NCBI GenBank assembly: GCA_051657715.1
Contig: JBOFLF010000017.1
Coordinates: 13,513-77,512 of the forward strand
DNA length: 64,000 nt
Reading direction: 5' to 3'
Origin: JBOFBH01 sp051657715
GTDB lineage: Bacteria; Actinomycetota; Actinomycetes; Actinomycetales; Angustibacteraceae
Made by a program: the position numbers and the translations under genes
Notes under the pieces: model-generated
Databases searched by the model: none
What the model saw: the letters and a program-made list of their open reading frames with translations, nothing else
What the model was told of the DNA's origin: nothing
Part shown: positions 45,205-53,541 of the stretch, in pieces
How positions within the stretch are numbered: the first letter of the stretch is position 1
How the letters are laid out: each line of letters begins with the position of its first letter

Positions 45205-46706
45205 GCCAACCGGGGGGTCCGTCGGTGTCGGAGGAGGTCACGTCACCGAACCCGAGGAGCGGGCTCAGTGACGTGACTCCTCGTCGTGCCGGATCGCGGG
45301 AGAGTGTGGCAGCCGTGATCGCGCCGTCCCGCGAGGATCCCGTGATAGCGGCGCTGTCACCTGTCATCGGCGGACCAGCTGGCGACTACCGGCGTTCCGG
45401 CCGCCACGGGTGGTGGACGGCGACCCGCGTCCTGATCGTGGTCGTGTTGGCTGTGTTGGCCGTCGGGGTGGTCCAGAAGCAGCACTGCCGGGCGCAGGGC
45501 TGGACCAACCCCGATCAGTTCTTCCATGCCTGCTACAGCGACCTGCCGTTGGTCTACGAGATCAGCGGGCTGGCCGATGGGGTGGTGCCGTACGTCGATG
45601 CCGGCTCCGAGGGCTACCTGGACCACCCGGTGGTGACGGGTTTCGCGTTGTGGGCGGTCGGCCTGGTGACGCCGGATGGGCCAGATCGTGCCCGGTGGTA
45701 CTTCGACCTGGCGACGGTCGTGATCGGGGGGCTGCTCGTGGTCCTGGTCGTTGCGACCGTGCAGTCCGCCGGCCGGCGTCGTCCTTGGGATGCCGCCCTG
45801 GTCGCGGCCAGCCCTTTGGTCGCGTTGGCCGGGTTGGTGTCGCTCGACGTGCTCGGTGTCACGCTGGCCGCGGTCGGGTTGGCCCTGTGGGGCCGGAATC
45901 GGCCGGCGGCAGCCGGGCTGCTGATCGGTCTGGCGACGGCCGCCCGCAGTTATCCGGTCCTGTTCGTCGTGGTGCTGGGTTTGCTGGCCGCCCGGGCGGG
46001 GCGGTGGCGCGCCTGGTGCACCACCGCCAGCACCGCGGTTGGGACCGCAGCCGCGGTGGTGCTGCCGTGGGGGTTGCTGAACGGGGACGGGGTGCTGTCC
46101 GCCTATCGATCTTGGGAATCGTCGTACCCGGGCTACGGCTCGTTGTGGCGGGTGCCGCAGGTGTTGACCGCGGATGCCGGTGGGTGGATGCGTCAGCTGG
46201 GTCTGGGGATCACCGACGTCAGCCCGGGCGTGACGACCACGCTGGCGATCGGCGGTATCGGCGCAGCGCTGCTGGTCGGCGCCCTCGTGACGTTGACCGC
46301 GCCGGGTCGCCCCCGCGTGGCGCAGGTGGCCTTCGTGGTGCTCGCGATCGTGGTCGTCACCGGGAAGTCGTGGCCAGTGCAGGCGTCGCTGTGGCTGTTG
46401 CCGTTGGCTGCGTTGGCTCGCCCGCGCTGGCGGGACCACCTGATCTGGACCGGCGGCGAGATCGGCTACTTCGTCGCGGTGTGGCTGTACCTGGGCGGGA
46501 CCTCCGACACCGATCGCGGGCTGCCTGGCCCCTGGTACGTGGCGTTCCTCATGGTGCGCCTCGCCGGGTTGGCCTGGCTGGTCTGGTGTGTCGTGCAGGA
46601 CATGCGACACCCGGAGCGGGACCTCGTGCGCCGGGTCGAGCCGGAGGACCCGCTCGCCGGACCGTTGGCCGGCTCCTCGGATGCGCTGGTGCTGCGGGTG
46701 CGCTGA
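45201..46706 (+). CDS. Polytopic glycosyltransferase, GT87/mannosyltransferase-like
   Basis: A 501-residue membrane protein with about ten hydrophobic helices. After a 75-residue polar N-terminus and the first helix, a loop carries YSDLPLVYEISGL, and YLDHPVVTGF later in it; this resembles the GT87 (PimE-like) polyprenol-phosphate-mannose transferases, where an Asp in the first loop is catalytic. It is typically found downstream of ponA in Actinobacteria. The substrate is unknown. The start overlaps the PBP stop (GTGA), suggesting co-translation. Confidence 0.75.
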   Translation: MSQPGGPSVSEEVTSPNPRSGLSDVTPRRAGSRESVAAVIAPSREDPVIAALSPVIGGPAGDYRRSGRHGWWTATRVLIVVVLAVLAVGVVQKQHCRAQGWTNPDQFFHACYSDLPLVYEISGLADGVVPYVDAGSEGYLDHPVVTGFALWAVGLVTPDGPDRARWYFDLATVVIGGLLVVLVVATVQSAGRRRPWDAALVAASPLVALAGLVSLDVLGVTLAAVGLALWGRNRPAAAGLLIGLATAARSYPVLFVVVLGLLAARAGRWRAWCTTASTAVGTAAAVVLPWGLLNGDGVLSAYRSWESSYPGYGSLWRVPQVLTADAGGWMRQLGLGITDVSPGVTTTLAIGGIGAALLVGALVTLTAPGRPRVAQVAFVVLAIVVVTGKSWPVQASLWLLPLAALARPRWRDHLIWTGGEIGYFVAVWLYLGGTSDTDRGLPGPWYVAFLMVRLAGLAWLVWCVVQDMRHPERDLVRRVEPEDPLAGPLAGSSDALVLRVR

Positions 46707-46807
46707 GCCGCAAGAACCCGATGGCATGCAACCAGCAGCCCGTGGGTCGCGAAGTGGTGGGTGGTACCGGCAGCCGGCTGGACCACGCAAACCATAAGGG
46801 AGCCACC

Positions 46808-47641
46808 ATGAGCAGGTCCATCCTCACCACTCTTCGGGCGGTGGTCGCCGTCGTCCTCGGCGCGCTGGCGTCGCTTGCGATCGCCGCGTCGCCCGCCCAG
46901 GCGGCGGACGGTGCCACTGTGACCGTGGTGCACGGCATCCCGGACACCGACGTCGACGTCTACGTCAACGACAAGAAGACCCTCCCGGGTTTCACGTTCA
47001 AGACCGTGACCGACCCGCTGTCGCTGCCGGCTGGCAGCTACTCGATCGACATCCGCAAGGCGGGCGACCCGGCGAGCGCGGACCCGATCCTGAGCACCAA
47101 GGCCGATCTGACGGCTGGAGCCAATGTCACCCTGGTAGCGCACCTCGAGGCAGGCGGCGACCCGACGGTCACCGCGTTCGTCAACCCCACGACCGCGGTG
47201 CCGGCCGGCATGGAGCGGGTCATCGTGCGGCACACCGCAGCTGCTCCGGCTGTCGACGTTCTAGCCGGTGACAAGGCCATCATCGAGAACCTGTCCAACC
47301 CTAAGGAGAAGGCGCTCATGGTGCCCAAGGGTTCGGTGTCCGTCGCGGTTGCCGCCGCTGGAACCACCGACCCGGTCATCGGCCCGGTCACGTTGGACCT
47401 CAAGGGTGCCAGCACGACCGTGGTGTACGCGATCGGCAGCCTGGACGCCGAGAACCTCACCGCGGTGACCCAGACCTACGCGTCCGGCTCGCAGTCGCCG
47501 ACCGGTTCCGACGCCGGATCCGGTGGACAGGCCGAGGAGAGCGGTGCGCCGGTGCTCGGCTTGTCGCTCGCTGGTGCCGGTGCGGTCCTCCTGGTGGTTG
47601 CTGGTGGTCTGCTGCGCCGTCGTACCACGGTGAAGGCGTGA
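46808..47641 (+). CDS. Secreted DUF4397 surface protein with C-terminal membrane anchor
   Basis: A 277-residue protein. A signal peptide (TLRAVVAVVLGALASLAIAA, cleavage near AQAA) precedes two DUF4397 modules: TVTVVHGIPDTDVDVYVNDK and VIVRHTAAAPAVDVLAGDKA. A Ser/Gly linker, a hydrophobic helix (VLGLSLAGAGAVLLVVAGGLL) and RRRTTVKA end it. This has the layout of a cell-wall sorting signal, but no LPXTG is present; GAPVLG is at the expected place. ATG 46808 has AAGGGAG upstream. It is followed by a sortase with a 4-bp overlap. Confidence 0.85.
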   Translation: MSRSILTTLRAVVAVVLGALASLAIAASPAQAADGATVTVVHGIPDTDVDVYVNDKKTLPGFTFKTVTDPLSLPAGSYSIDIRKAGDPASADPILSTKADLTAGANVTLVAHLEAGGDPTVTAFVNPTTAVPAGMERVIVRHTAAAPAVDVLAGDKAIIENLSNPKEKALMVPKGSVSVAVAAAGTTDPVIGPVTLDLKGASTTVVYAIGSLDAENLTAVTQTYASGSQSPTGSDAGSGGQAEESGAPVLGLSLAGAGAVLLVVAGGLLRRRTTVKA

Positions 47642-48357
47642 CACAGTCCCACGAGCAGCGTCGGCGGCCGGGCGTCTTGCGCCCGGCCGCTGGTGCGCTC
47701 GGTCTGCTGCTGGTCGTGGGTGGCGGCGCGCTGGTGTGGCAGCAGCAGGGCGAGCCGGCTTTCCAGTCAGCCGGGCAGGTCCCGCCCGCGGACGGGACGT
47801 CGGCCGTCTCGTCTAGATCAGCATCGTCGCCGCGGCCATCGAGATCGTCGACGACACCGCCGGGCCCTGAGTCCGCGGAGCCGGCGCAGGCTCTTGGTGC
47901 CATGGAGATCAACACCTTTGAGCCGACTCGGCTGCAGATGACCTCTCCGCAGATCGACGCCCGGGTGATCCCGGTCGGCCTGGAGAAGGACGGCAAGCTG
48001 GTGGTGCCGCAGGACCCGCAGGTGGTGGGGTGGTGGTCCGGCGGGGCGTCGCCCGGGATGCCGGTCGGGACCGTCGTGATGACCAGTCACGTGGACTCGG
48101 CTCGGTCTGGTCCGGGTGCGTTGTTCGAGCTGCGCACCGCTCCGATCGGCTCGACGATCGTCGTCCGTGGCGCCGATGGTCTGACGACGTACGTCGTCAA
48201 GGCGCGGCAGCGCTATTCCAAGGACCAGCTACCAGCGGCTGAGCTGTTCGCTCAAGGACGTCAGCCGCGGCTGGTGCTGATCACCTGCGGCGGCGAGTTC
48301 GACGAGCGCACCCGGCACTACCAGGACAACATCGTCGTGGTGGCCACTCCCGCGTGA
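47638..48357 (+). CDS. Class F-like sortase
   Basis: A 239-residue membrane-anchored transpeptidase. An N-terminal helix (LGLLLVVGGGALVW) and a Ser/Pro-rich linker lead to the sortase domain: VIPVGLEKDGKLVVPQDP, catalytic His151 in TSHVDS, Cys217 in LITCGG and an Arg in DERTRHY. The single-domain, actinobacteria-only class F best fits. Overlap with the DUF4397 gene suggests that protein is its substrate or at least a partner. Confidence 0.88.
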   Translation: MTQSHEQRRRPGVLRPAAGALGLLLVVGGGALVWQQQGEPAFQSAGQVPPADGTSAVSSRSASSPRPSRSSTTPPGPESAEPAQALGAMEINTFEPTRLQMTSPQIDARVIPVGLEKDGKLVVPQDPQVVGWWSGGASPGMPVGTVVMTSHVDSARSGPGALFELRTAPIGSTIVVRGADGLTTYVVKARQRYSKDQLPAAELFAQGRQPRLVLITCGGEFDERTRHYQDNIVVVATPA

Positions 48358-48381
48358 GGTCGTATGCCGCACACGCGATCG

Positions 48382-50697
48382 TCAGCCGCCGATGAAGGTC
48401 TCCAGCCCTGGTTTCACCGTAGGCCGGCCGAACAGCCACCCCTGAGCGAAGTCGCACCCCATGTCCCGGAGCAGGTCGGCCTGCAGCGGTGTCTCCACCC
48501 CCTCCGCGGTCACCGGGTAACCGTGGGCGTGGGCGAGCTCGATCACGGCGCGCACCACGGCACTGGCCCGAGTCGATCCGTTCAACCGGCCGACGAACGT
48601 GCGGTCGACCTTGATGAACGAGACGGGCAGATCCTGCAGGTAGGCCAAGGCCGAGTAGCCGGTGCCGAAGTCGTCCACCCCGGCCTGGATCCCGGCCGCC
48701 GCCAACCGGACCAACGTGTCCTGCGCGGTCGATCCGCCCGGCACCAGGCTGGTCTCGGTGATCTCCAGCCGTAGTTCCGATGGCCGCAGGCCGTGTTCGG
48801 CCAGCAAGTCGAGGATGCCGTCGTCGAACCCGGGTTGGCTCAAAGTCCGTGCGGACACGTTGACCTGGACGTCCACCCCGGCCACGCCGTCCGCGCGCCA
48901 CGTGGTCAGTCGTTGGACCGCTTGGCGGATCATCTGGCGATCCAACTCGACGATCAGCCCGGTGTCCTCCGCCACGGCGATGAAACCCTCCGGCAGCAGC
49001 ACGCCACCCGCGTCGTCGGTGATCCGGATCAGCGCCTCGACACTCGTAACCCGGCCGTCGGCGAGCGAGACGATCGGCTGGTACGCGGTGACCAGGCGGT
49101 CGTGCTCGATCGCGGCCCGCAGGCGTCGTTCGGCCAGCAGCCGGGACTCTGCTTGTGCCTGCATCTGCTTGTCGAACAAGGCCATCCGGTCCCGACCGGC
49201 CTCCTTCGCGCGGTACATCGCGAGGTCCGCCTCGCGGAACAGCTCACCGGCCGAGTGAGTGGTGTCGGAGGTGACCGCGACGCCGATGCTGCCGGTGCAC
49301 ACGATCGAGGAGCTTCCCGGCACGTCGATCGGCTTGCGCACCTCCTCCACCACCCCGGTCGCGATGTCGCAGGCCGCCTCCGCGCTCGCCATCCAGGGCA
49401 GCAGGATGACGAATTCATCACCGCCCAGTCGAGCCACCGTGGGTGAGCAGTCGCTCACCAAGGGCAGTTCGAGCGTGTGCCGCAGTCGGCGGGCGATCTC
49501 TACCAGCAAGGCGTCCCCGACGGCATGCCCCAAGGTGTCGTTGACCAGCTTGAAGCGATCCAGGTCGAGCAGCAGCAGCGCGGTAACCGGGGTCACCCCC
49601 AGATCGGCATCGACGGGTGCGTCGTCGAACGGCTCGTCGGGGGTGTCCCGGGGCAGGGACACGATCGCTCGCCGGGTCAGGTCGTTCACCACGCGACGGT
49701 TGGCAAGCCCGGTGAGGCCGTCTCGGGCGGCCATCCGGGCCACCTCCCGCTCGGCGGTCCGCTGGCTGGTGACGTCGACGACCGCACCGAAGACGACCGT
49801 CACCTCGCCGTCCTCACGCAAGGTCCTCGACCAGCTGACCAGCTCTCGCCACCCACCTGCCGCGTCTCGCAACCGCAGCGACTGGGTTGCCTGCCCGTCA
49901 CCGTCTGGACGGTCACGTGCCAGCGAGCCCTGTGCGCGATCGTCCGGGTGGAGCCGGGACTCCCACATCGTCAGGGTCGGCGTCATCGCCGGGTCCAGCC
50001 CGGCGATGGCGTACATCTCCGGGGACCACTGCAGGTGCTCGGCCCGTGCGTCCCAGCGCCACAAGCCGGTCCCGGTCAACGTGGACGCCGCGGTCAGGTG
50101 CAAGCGCTCGCTGTCCAGGTCGGTCTGGGTGGCTCCCGCGGTGAGCGCTGCCGACACCGCAAGACCCAGTGCCGTCACGACGTCCAGCACCTCACTGGTA
50201 AGTGCGAACGCATCCGGTTCCGGCGACATCACCAGCAGTACCCCAGCGGGAGTGCCGGCCGCGATCAACGGTGTGGCGACAGCGGAACGCACTCCTAGAC
50301 CGGGCGGTACGTCGGGTATCGGCGGGCTGTCCAGCAGGTCGCGGCTGACCGCCGTAGCACCAGCTTGCAGACATGATTCGCTGAACGAACCCGCCCGCTG
50401 ATACCAGCACCCGTCGAGGGAGCGCACGTCCGTGCCGGCGGACGCCACCACGTGGAAGTACCGGTCGTCCGCCAGGGAGACCACAGTGCTGTGCCCGAGC
50501 AGCGCATAGGTTTGCTCAGCCGCCGTCCTGGCAACCGCATCCTCCCGCACGCCAGCCGCGGTGATGCGGGCCTGCGCGGCCACGATGGATCGCAAGAATC
50601 CCGGCGGTGTCGGTTCCGGGCCGGTCACCTCACCTGGGTGCTGAGCGACGGCTCGGTGGCGCGCGGGCTGATCAGCGGCAGACCGAGCCATGGCCAT
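48382..50697 (-). CDS. GAF-PAS-GGDEF-EAL cyclic di-GMP protein
   Basis: A 771-residue cytoplasmic protein. A GAF-like domain (about residues 30-180) and a PAS domain (about 200-310, GTGLWRWDARAEHLQWSPEM) are sensors. The GGDEF domain has an intact active site, RLGGDEFVILL. The EAL domain has SVEALIRI, NVSARTLSQPGF, EITETSL, DDFGTGYSAL and KVDRTFVGRL, so catalytic residues appear present. It may therefore synthesise, degrade or switch between c-di-GMP states. No soluble ligand can be inferred. It is transcribed against the sortase gene. Confidence 0.92.
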   Translation of the reverse strand: MAMARSAADQPARHRAVAQHPGEVTGPEPTPPGFLRSIVAAQARITAAGVREDAVARTAAEQTYALLGHSTVVSLADDRYFHVVASAGTDVRSLDGCWYQRAGSFSESCLQAGATAVSRDLLDSPPIPDVPPGLGVRSAVATPLIAAGTPAGVLLVMSPEPDAFALTSEVLDVVTALGLAVSAALTAGATQTDLDSERLHLTAASTLTGTGLWRWDARAEHLQWSPEMYAIAGLDPAMTPTLTMWESRLHPDDRAQGSLARDRPDGDGQATQSLRLRDAAGGWRELVSWSRTLREDGEVTVVFGAVVDVTSQRTAEREVARMAARDGLTGLANRRVVNDLTRRAIVSLPRDTPDEPFDDAPVDADLGVTPVTALLLLDLDRFKLVNDTLGHAVGDALLVEIARRLRHTLELPLVSDCSPTVARLGGDEFVILLPWMASAEAACDIATGVVEEVRKPIDVPGSSSIVCTGSIGVAVTSDTTHSAGELFREADLAMYRAKEAGRDRMALFDKQMQAQAESRLLAERRLRAAIEHDRLVTAYQPIVSLADGRVTSVEALIRITDDAGGVLLPEGFIAVAEDTGLIVELDRQMIRQAVQRLTTWRADGVAGVDVQVNVSARTLSQPGFDDGILDLLAEHGLRPSELRLEITETSLVPGGSTAQDTLVRLAAAGIQAGVDDFGTGYSALAYLQDLPVSFIKVDRTFVGRLNGSTRASAVVRAVIELAHAHGYPVTAEGVETPLQADLLRDMGCDFAQGWLFGRPTVKPGLETFIGG

Positions 50698-50804
50698 CGC
50701 GGCACTCCGTTACCTCGCTGACACGAAGAGCCATCGTGACATGGTCGGCGTCACCGTGGCAGGGGTGCTTCTGAGGTCCTCAGAGCCGATCGCTTATCGG
50801 ACGC

Positions 50805-51530
50805 TCAGATGTGCAGACCGCACTCCACCTTGTCGCGCCCGGCCCACCGCCCGGCTCGCGGGTCTTCGCCGGGCGCCACCGGTCGGGTGCACGGGGCGCA
50901 CCCGATGCTCGGGTACCCCTGGTGAATCAGCGGGTTGCGAGGCAGGCCATGTCGTACCTGGTAGTCCTCGACGTCGTCGTCCGACCAGGTCACCAGGGGG
51001 TTGACCTTCAGCCGGTCGTGGGTGTCGTCCCAGGTGACTGCGGGAGTGTCGGCCCGGCTGGCCGACTCCGCCCGCCGAACCCCGCTGACCCACCCGGCGT
51101 ACGGCTCCAGCGCGCGAGCCAGCGGGTCGACCTTGCGCAGGAAGCAGCACAGGTCGGGTTGCTGCTCGTGCAGGCGCTCGCCGTAACTGGCGTCCTGCTC
51201 GGCGACGGTCTGCGCCGGTTGGACGCTCACCACGGTCACCGGCAGCAGCCGGCGGACCGCGGAACGGGTGGCCAACGTCTCCGGGAAGTGATAGCCGGTG
51301 TCCAGGAACAGCACGTCGACGTCCGGCAACACCCGGGACACCAGGTGCGGCACGAGCGAGTCCTGCATGCTGCAGGCGACCGCCAGTCGTCCGCCCGTCG
51401 CCTGCACCGCCCAACGGACGATCTGCTCGGCGGGTGCACCGTCCAGCTCGATGGCGGCCCGCGCGGCCTGGTCGCGCAGCTCGACCAGATCCGCGGGGGC
51501 CCGGACACGAGTGGAGGTGGTCGTCGTCAT
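50805..51530 (-). CDS. cysH: Adenylyl-sulfate (APS) reductase
   Basis: A 241-residue assimilatory reductase. The PP-loop region is AVACSMQDSLVPHLV and LFLDTGYHFPETL. Cys pairs DLCC and GCAPCTRP bind a [4Fe-4S] cluster, which marks APS rather than PAPS specificity, and the catalytic C-terminal Cys lies in VECGLHI. It reduces APS to sulfite for the downstream siroheme enzyme. It overlaps the sulfite reductase stop by 4 bp. Confidence 0.94.
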   Translation of the reverse strand: MTTTTSTRVRAPADLVELRDQAARAAIELDGAPAEQIVRWAVQATGGRLAVACSMQDSLVPHLVSRVLPDVDVLFLDTGYHFPETLATRSAVRRLLPVTVVSVQPAQTVAEQDASYGERLHEQQPDLCCFLRKVDPLARALEPYAGWVSGVRRAESASRADTPAVTWDDTHDRLKVNPLVTWSDDDVEDYQVRHGLPRNPLIHQGYPSIGCAPCTRPVAPGEDPRAGRWAGRDKVECGLHI

Positions 51531-53215
51531 CGCAGGGCCTCCTCGTCGGCTCTGGTAGCCCAGGTGGCGAACCGTTCCCCCGGCTCGCGGTGGTGCAGGT
51601 AGCTGCGCACGACCCGTTCGATGTAGCCGGGTAGTCCGGCGCTGGTCACCTTGAGCCCACGCACCTTGCGGCCGAAGTCCGGGTCGAGCCCGAGCGCACC
51701 ACCGAGGTGGACCTGGAATCCCTCGACCTGGCGCCCGTCGTCATCGGTGACGATCTGGCCCTTGAGTCCGATGTCAGCGACCTGGATCCGAGCGCACGAG
51801 TTCGGGCACCCGTTGATGTTCAACGAGATCGGCTCGTCCATCAGATCGGCGACGTCGGCGAGCCGGTGCTCCAGGTCGGCGATCGCCGCGGCCGCGGTGG
51901 CCTTGGTCTCGACGATCGCGAGCTTGCAGTACTCGATCCCGGTGCAGGCCATCGTGTTCCGGCGGAAAACCGACGGGCGGGTGTCCAGGCCCAGCTCGTC
52001 GAGGCCGGCCACCAGCTCGGCGACCTGGTCCTCGGGGACGTCCAGGACCACCAGCTTCTGGTGCGGGGTGAGCCGCACCCGGGCTGATCCGACCTGCTCG
52101 ACCAGGTCGGCGAGCGCCACCAGCGTCGGCCCGTCCACTCGCCCCACGGTCGGTGCCGCACCGACGTACCGGCGTCCGTCCCGCTGCTGGTGGACGCCGA
52201 CGTGGTCGTCGGTCTGGCCTGGCTCGGGGGCTGGGCCGTCGGCCAGCCGGCGACCCAGGTACTCGGTCTCCAGCACCTGCCGGAATCGCTCCGGCCCCCA
52301 GTCGGCGACTAGGAACTTCAGCCGTGCCTTGTGCCGGTGCCGGCGGTAGCCGTGGTCCCGGAACACCGCGGTCACGGCGGCCCACACATCCGGTACGTCG
52401 TCCAGCGGCACCCAGGAACCGAGCCGGACGGCCAGCCGTGGGTTGGTGGACAGCCCACCGCCGACCCACAGGTCGAAGCCGGGGCCGTGCTCGGGGTGGC
52501 GGACCGCGACGAACGCGACGTCGTTGATCTCGTGCACCACGTCCGGGACCGGCATGCCGGTGATGGCGCTCTTGAACTTGCGTGGCAGGTTGCTGTACGC
52601 CGGATCGCCGACGTACCGGCGCTGGATCTCCTCGATCGCCGGGGTCGGGTCGATGATCTCGGCGAGGGCGACGCCGGCCACCGGGCTGCCGAGGATGATC
52701 CGCGGGCAATCCCCGCATGCCTCCGTGGTGAGCAGGCCGACCGCCTCCAGGCGCTGCCAGATCGCCGGCATGTCCTCCACCCGGATCCAGTGCAGCTGCA
52801 CGTTCTGCCGGTCGGTGATGTCCGCGGTGCCGCGGGCGAACTCGACGCTGACCTCGCCGACCGTGCGCATCTGGGTGGTGCTGAGCGCGCCGCCGTCCAC
52901 CCGGACCCGCAGCATGAAGTACCGGTCCTCCAGCTCGTGCGGCTCGAGCTGGGCGGTGCGACCGCCGTCGATGCCGGGTCGGCGCTGCGTGTAGAGCCCC
53001 CACCAACGGAACCGGCCTCGCAGGTCGTCCTCGGGGATGACGTCGAACCCCTCGCGGGCGTACACCTGCTCGATGCGAGCCCGGACGGCGAGCGGGTCCT
53101 CGTCCGCCTTGAACCGTTCGTTGGCGTTCAGCGGTGTGCGGTCACCAAGTGCCCACTGGCCGTGCCGCGGGGTTGGCTTCGGTGTGGGGTGGGGAGGTGT
53201 TGACGTGACGGTCAT
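51527..53215 (-). CDS. Ferredoxin-dependent sulfite reductase
   Basis: A 562-residue siroheme/[4Fe-4S] enzyme of the nitrite/sulfite reductase family. Cluster ligands are CTGIEYC and NGCPNSC; siroheme-binding positively charged residues lie in the DRQNVQLHWIR region and in KRKFKS-like LPRKFKSAITG. The cysH overlap argues for sulfite rather than nitrite as substrate. ATG 53215 is preferred over the ORF limit 53257. Expression is probably tuned by the leader peptide encoded at 53338-53418. Confidence 0.92.
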   Translation of the reverse strand: MTVTSTPPHPTPKPTPRHGQWALGDRTPLNANERFKADEDPLAVRARIEQVYAREGFDVIPEDDLRGRFRWWGLYTQRRPGIDGGRTAQLEPHELEDRYFMLRVRVDGGALSTTQMRTVGEVSVEFARGTADITDRQNVQLHWIRVEDMPAIWQRLEAVGLLTTEACGDCPRIILGSPVAGVALAEIIDPTPAIEEIQRRYVGDPAYSNLPRKFKSAITGMPVPDVVHEINDVAFVAVRHPEHGPGFDLWVGGGLSTNPRLAVRLGSWVPLDDVPDVWAAVTAVFRDHGYRRHRHKARLKFLVADWGPERFRQVLETEYLGRRLADGPAPEPGQTDDHVGVHQQRDGRRYVGAAPTVGRVDGPTLVALADLVEQVGSARVRLTPHQKLVVLDVPEDQVAELVAGLDELGLDTRPSVFRRNTMACTGIEYCKLAIVETKATAAAAIADLEHRLADVADLMDEPISLNINGCPNSCARIQVADIGLKGQIVTDDDGRQVEGFQVHLGGALGLDPDFGRKVRGLKVTSAGLPGYIERVVRSYLHHREPGERFATWATRADEEALR

Positions 53216-53284
53216 GGTCCTCGATCCAGCGTGGCGCGGCGAATCATGGCGGTTCAAGGGTTCTCACGACGGCAACGGGTGATC

Positions 53285-53301
53285 CCGGGCTGCTGGCCCG
53301 G
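53285..53301. promoter_or_regulatory. Hairpin in sulfite reductase leader
   Basis: CCGGGC and GCCCGG pair around a 5-nt loop. The hairpin lies between the leader-peptide stop (53338) and the sulfite reductase start (53215). It is a candidate attenuator or RBS-sequestering element; there is no T-tract. Confidence 0.4.
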
Positions 53302-53337
53302 TGGCTGTCGCGTCATCCGGTGGCGGAGGGAACCCGG

Positions 53338-53418
53338 TCAGCGAGGGCGACACAGCATGCCGCGCAGCCGTCCAAGGTCGACATGTCGCCGACTGACGAG
53401 CAGGAGTGGCGCTGGCAT
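53338..53418 (-). CDS. Cys-containing leader peptide upstream of sulfite reductase/cysH
   Basis: A 26-codon ORF starting ATG 53418 and ending TGA 53338. The C-terminal 18 residues, SRRHVDLGRLRGMLCRPR, fit the actinobacterial putative leader peptide pattern (RRHVDLxRVxxxLCR) found before sulfur-assimilation genes. It lies 120 bp upstream of the sulfite reductase ATG on the same strand. The likely role is sensing Cys (or Arg/Cys charging) through translation of the Cys codon, with an effect on the downstream operon. It has no strong Shine-Dalgarno sequence. Too short for usual gene finding. Confidence 0.8.
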   Translation of the reverse strand: MPAPLLLVSRRHVDLGRLRGMLCRPR

Positions 53419-53541
53419 CACCGGACGAGTGTGGCACGCCAGGCACGGCCCGTCACGACCGTGGGCGGCCGCGATCACCATGTGGACGGCCTGGACCCGC
53501 CTGCGGTTGCCGGTCGTGGCGCGGCGGCTGACGATGCGGTC

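Noticed and set aside
45410..46807. Long plus-strand frame upstream of and fused to the DUF4397 gene
   Set aside because: It is a shadow of the mannosyltransferase gene; DUF4397 has its own ATG, RBS and signal peptide at 46808.
53340..53390. Short frame on the minus strand reading MSTLDGCAACC
   Set aside because: A CxxCC peptide before sulfur genes is tempting, but the overlapping frame with RRHVDLGRLRGMLCR matches the known leader-peptide pattern, so this frame is taken as its shadow.
53320..53541. N-terminal extension of topoisomerase IB
   Set aside because: The extra 74 residues have no topoisomerase homology and would overlap the leader peptide of the divergent sulfite reductase; ATG 53542 begins the conserved domain.
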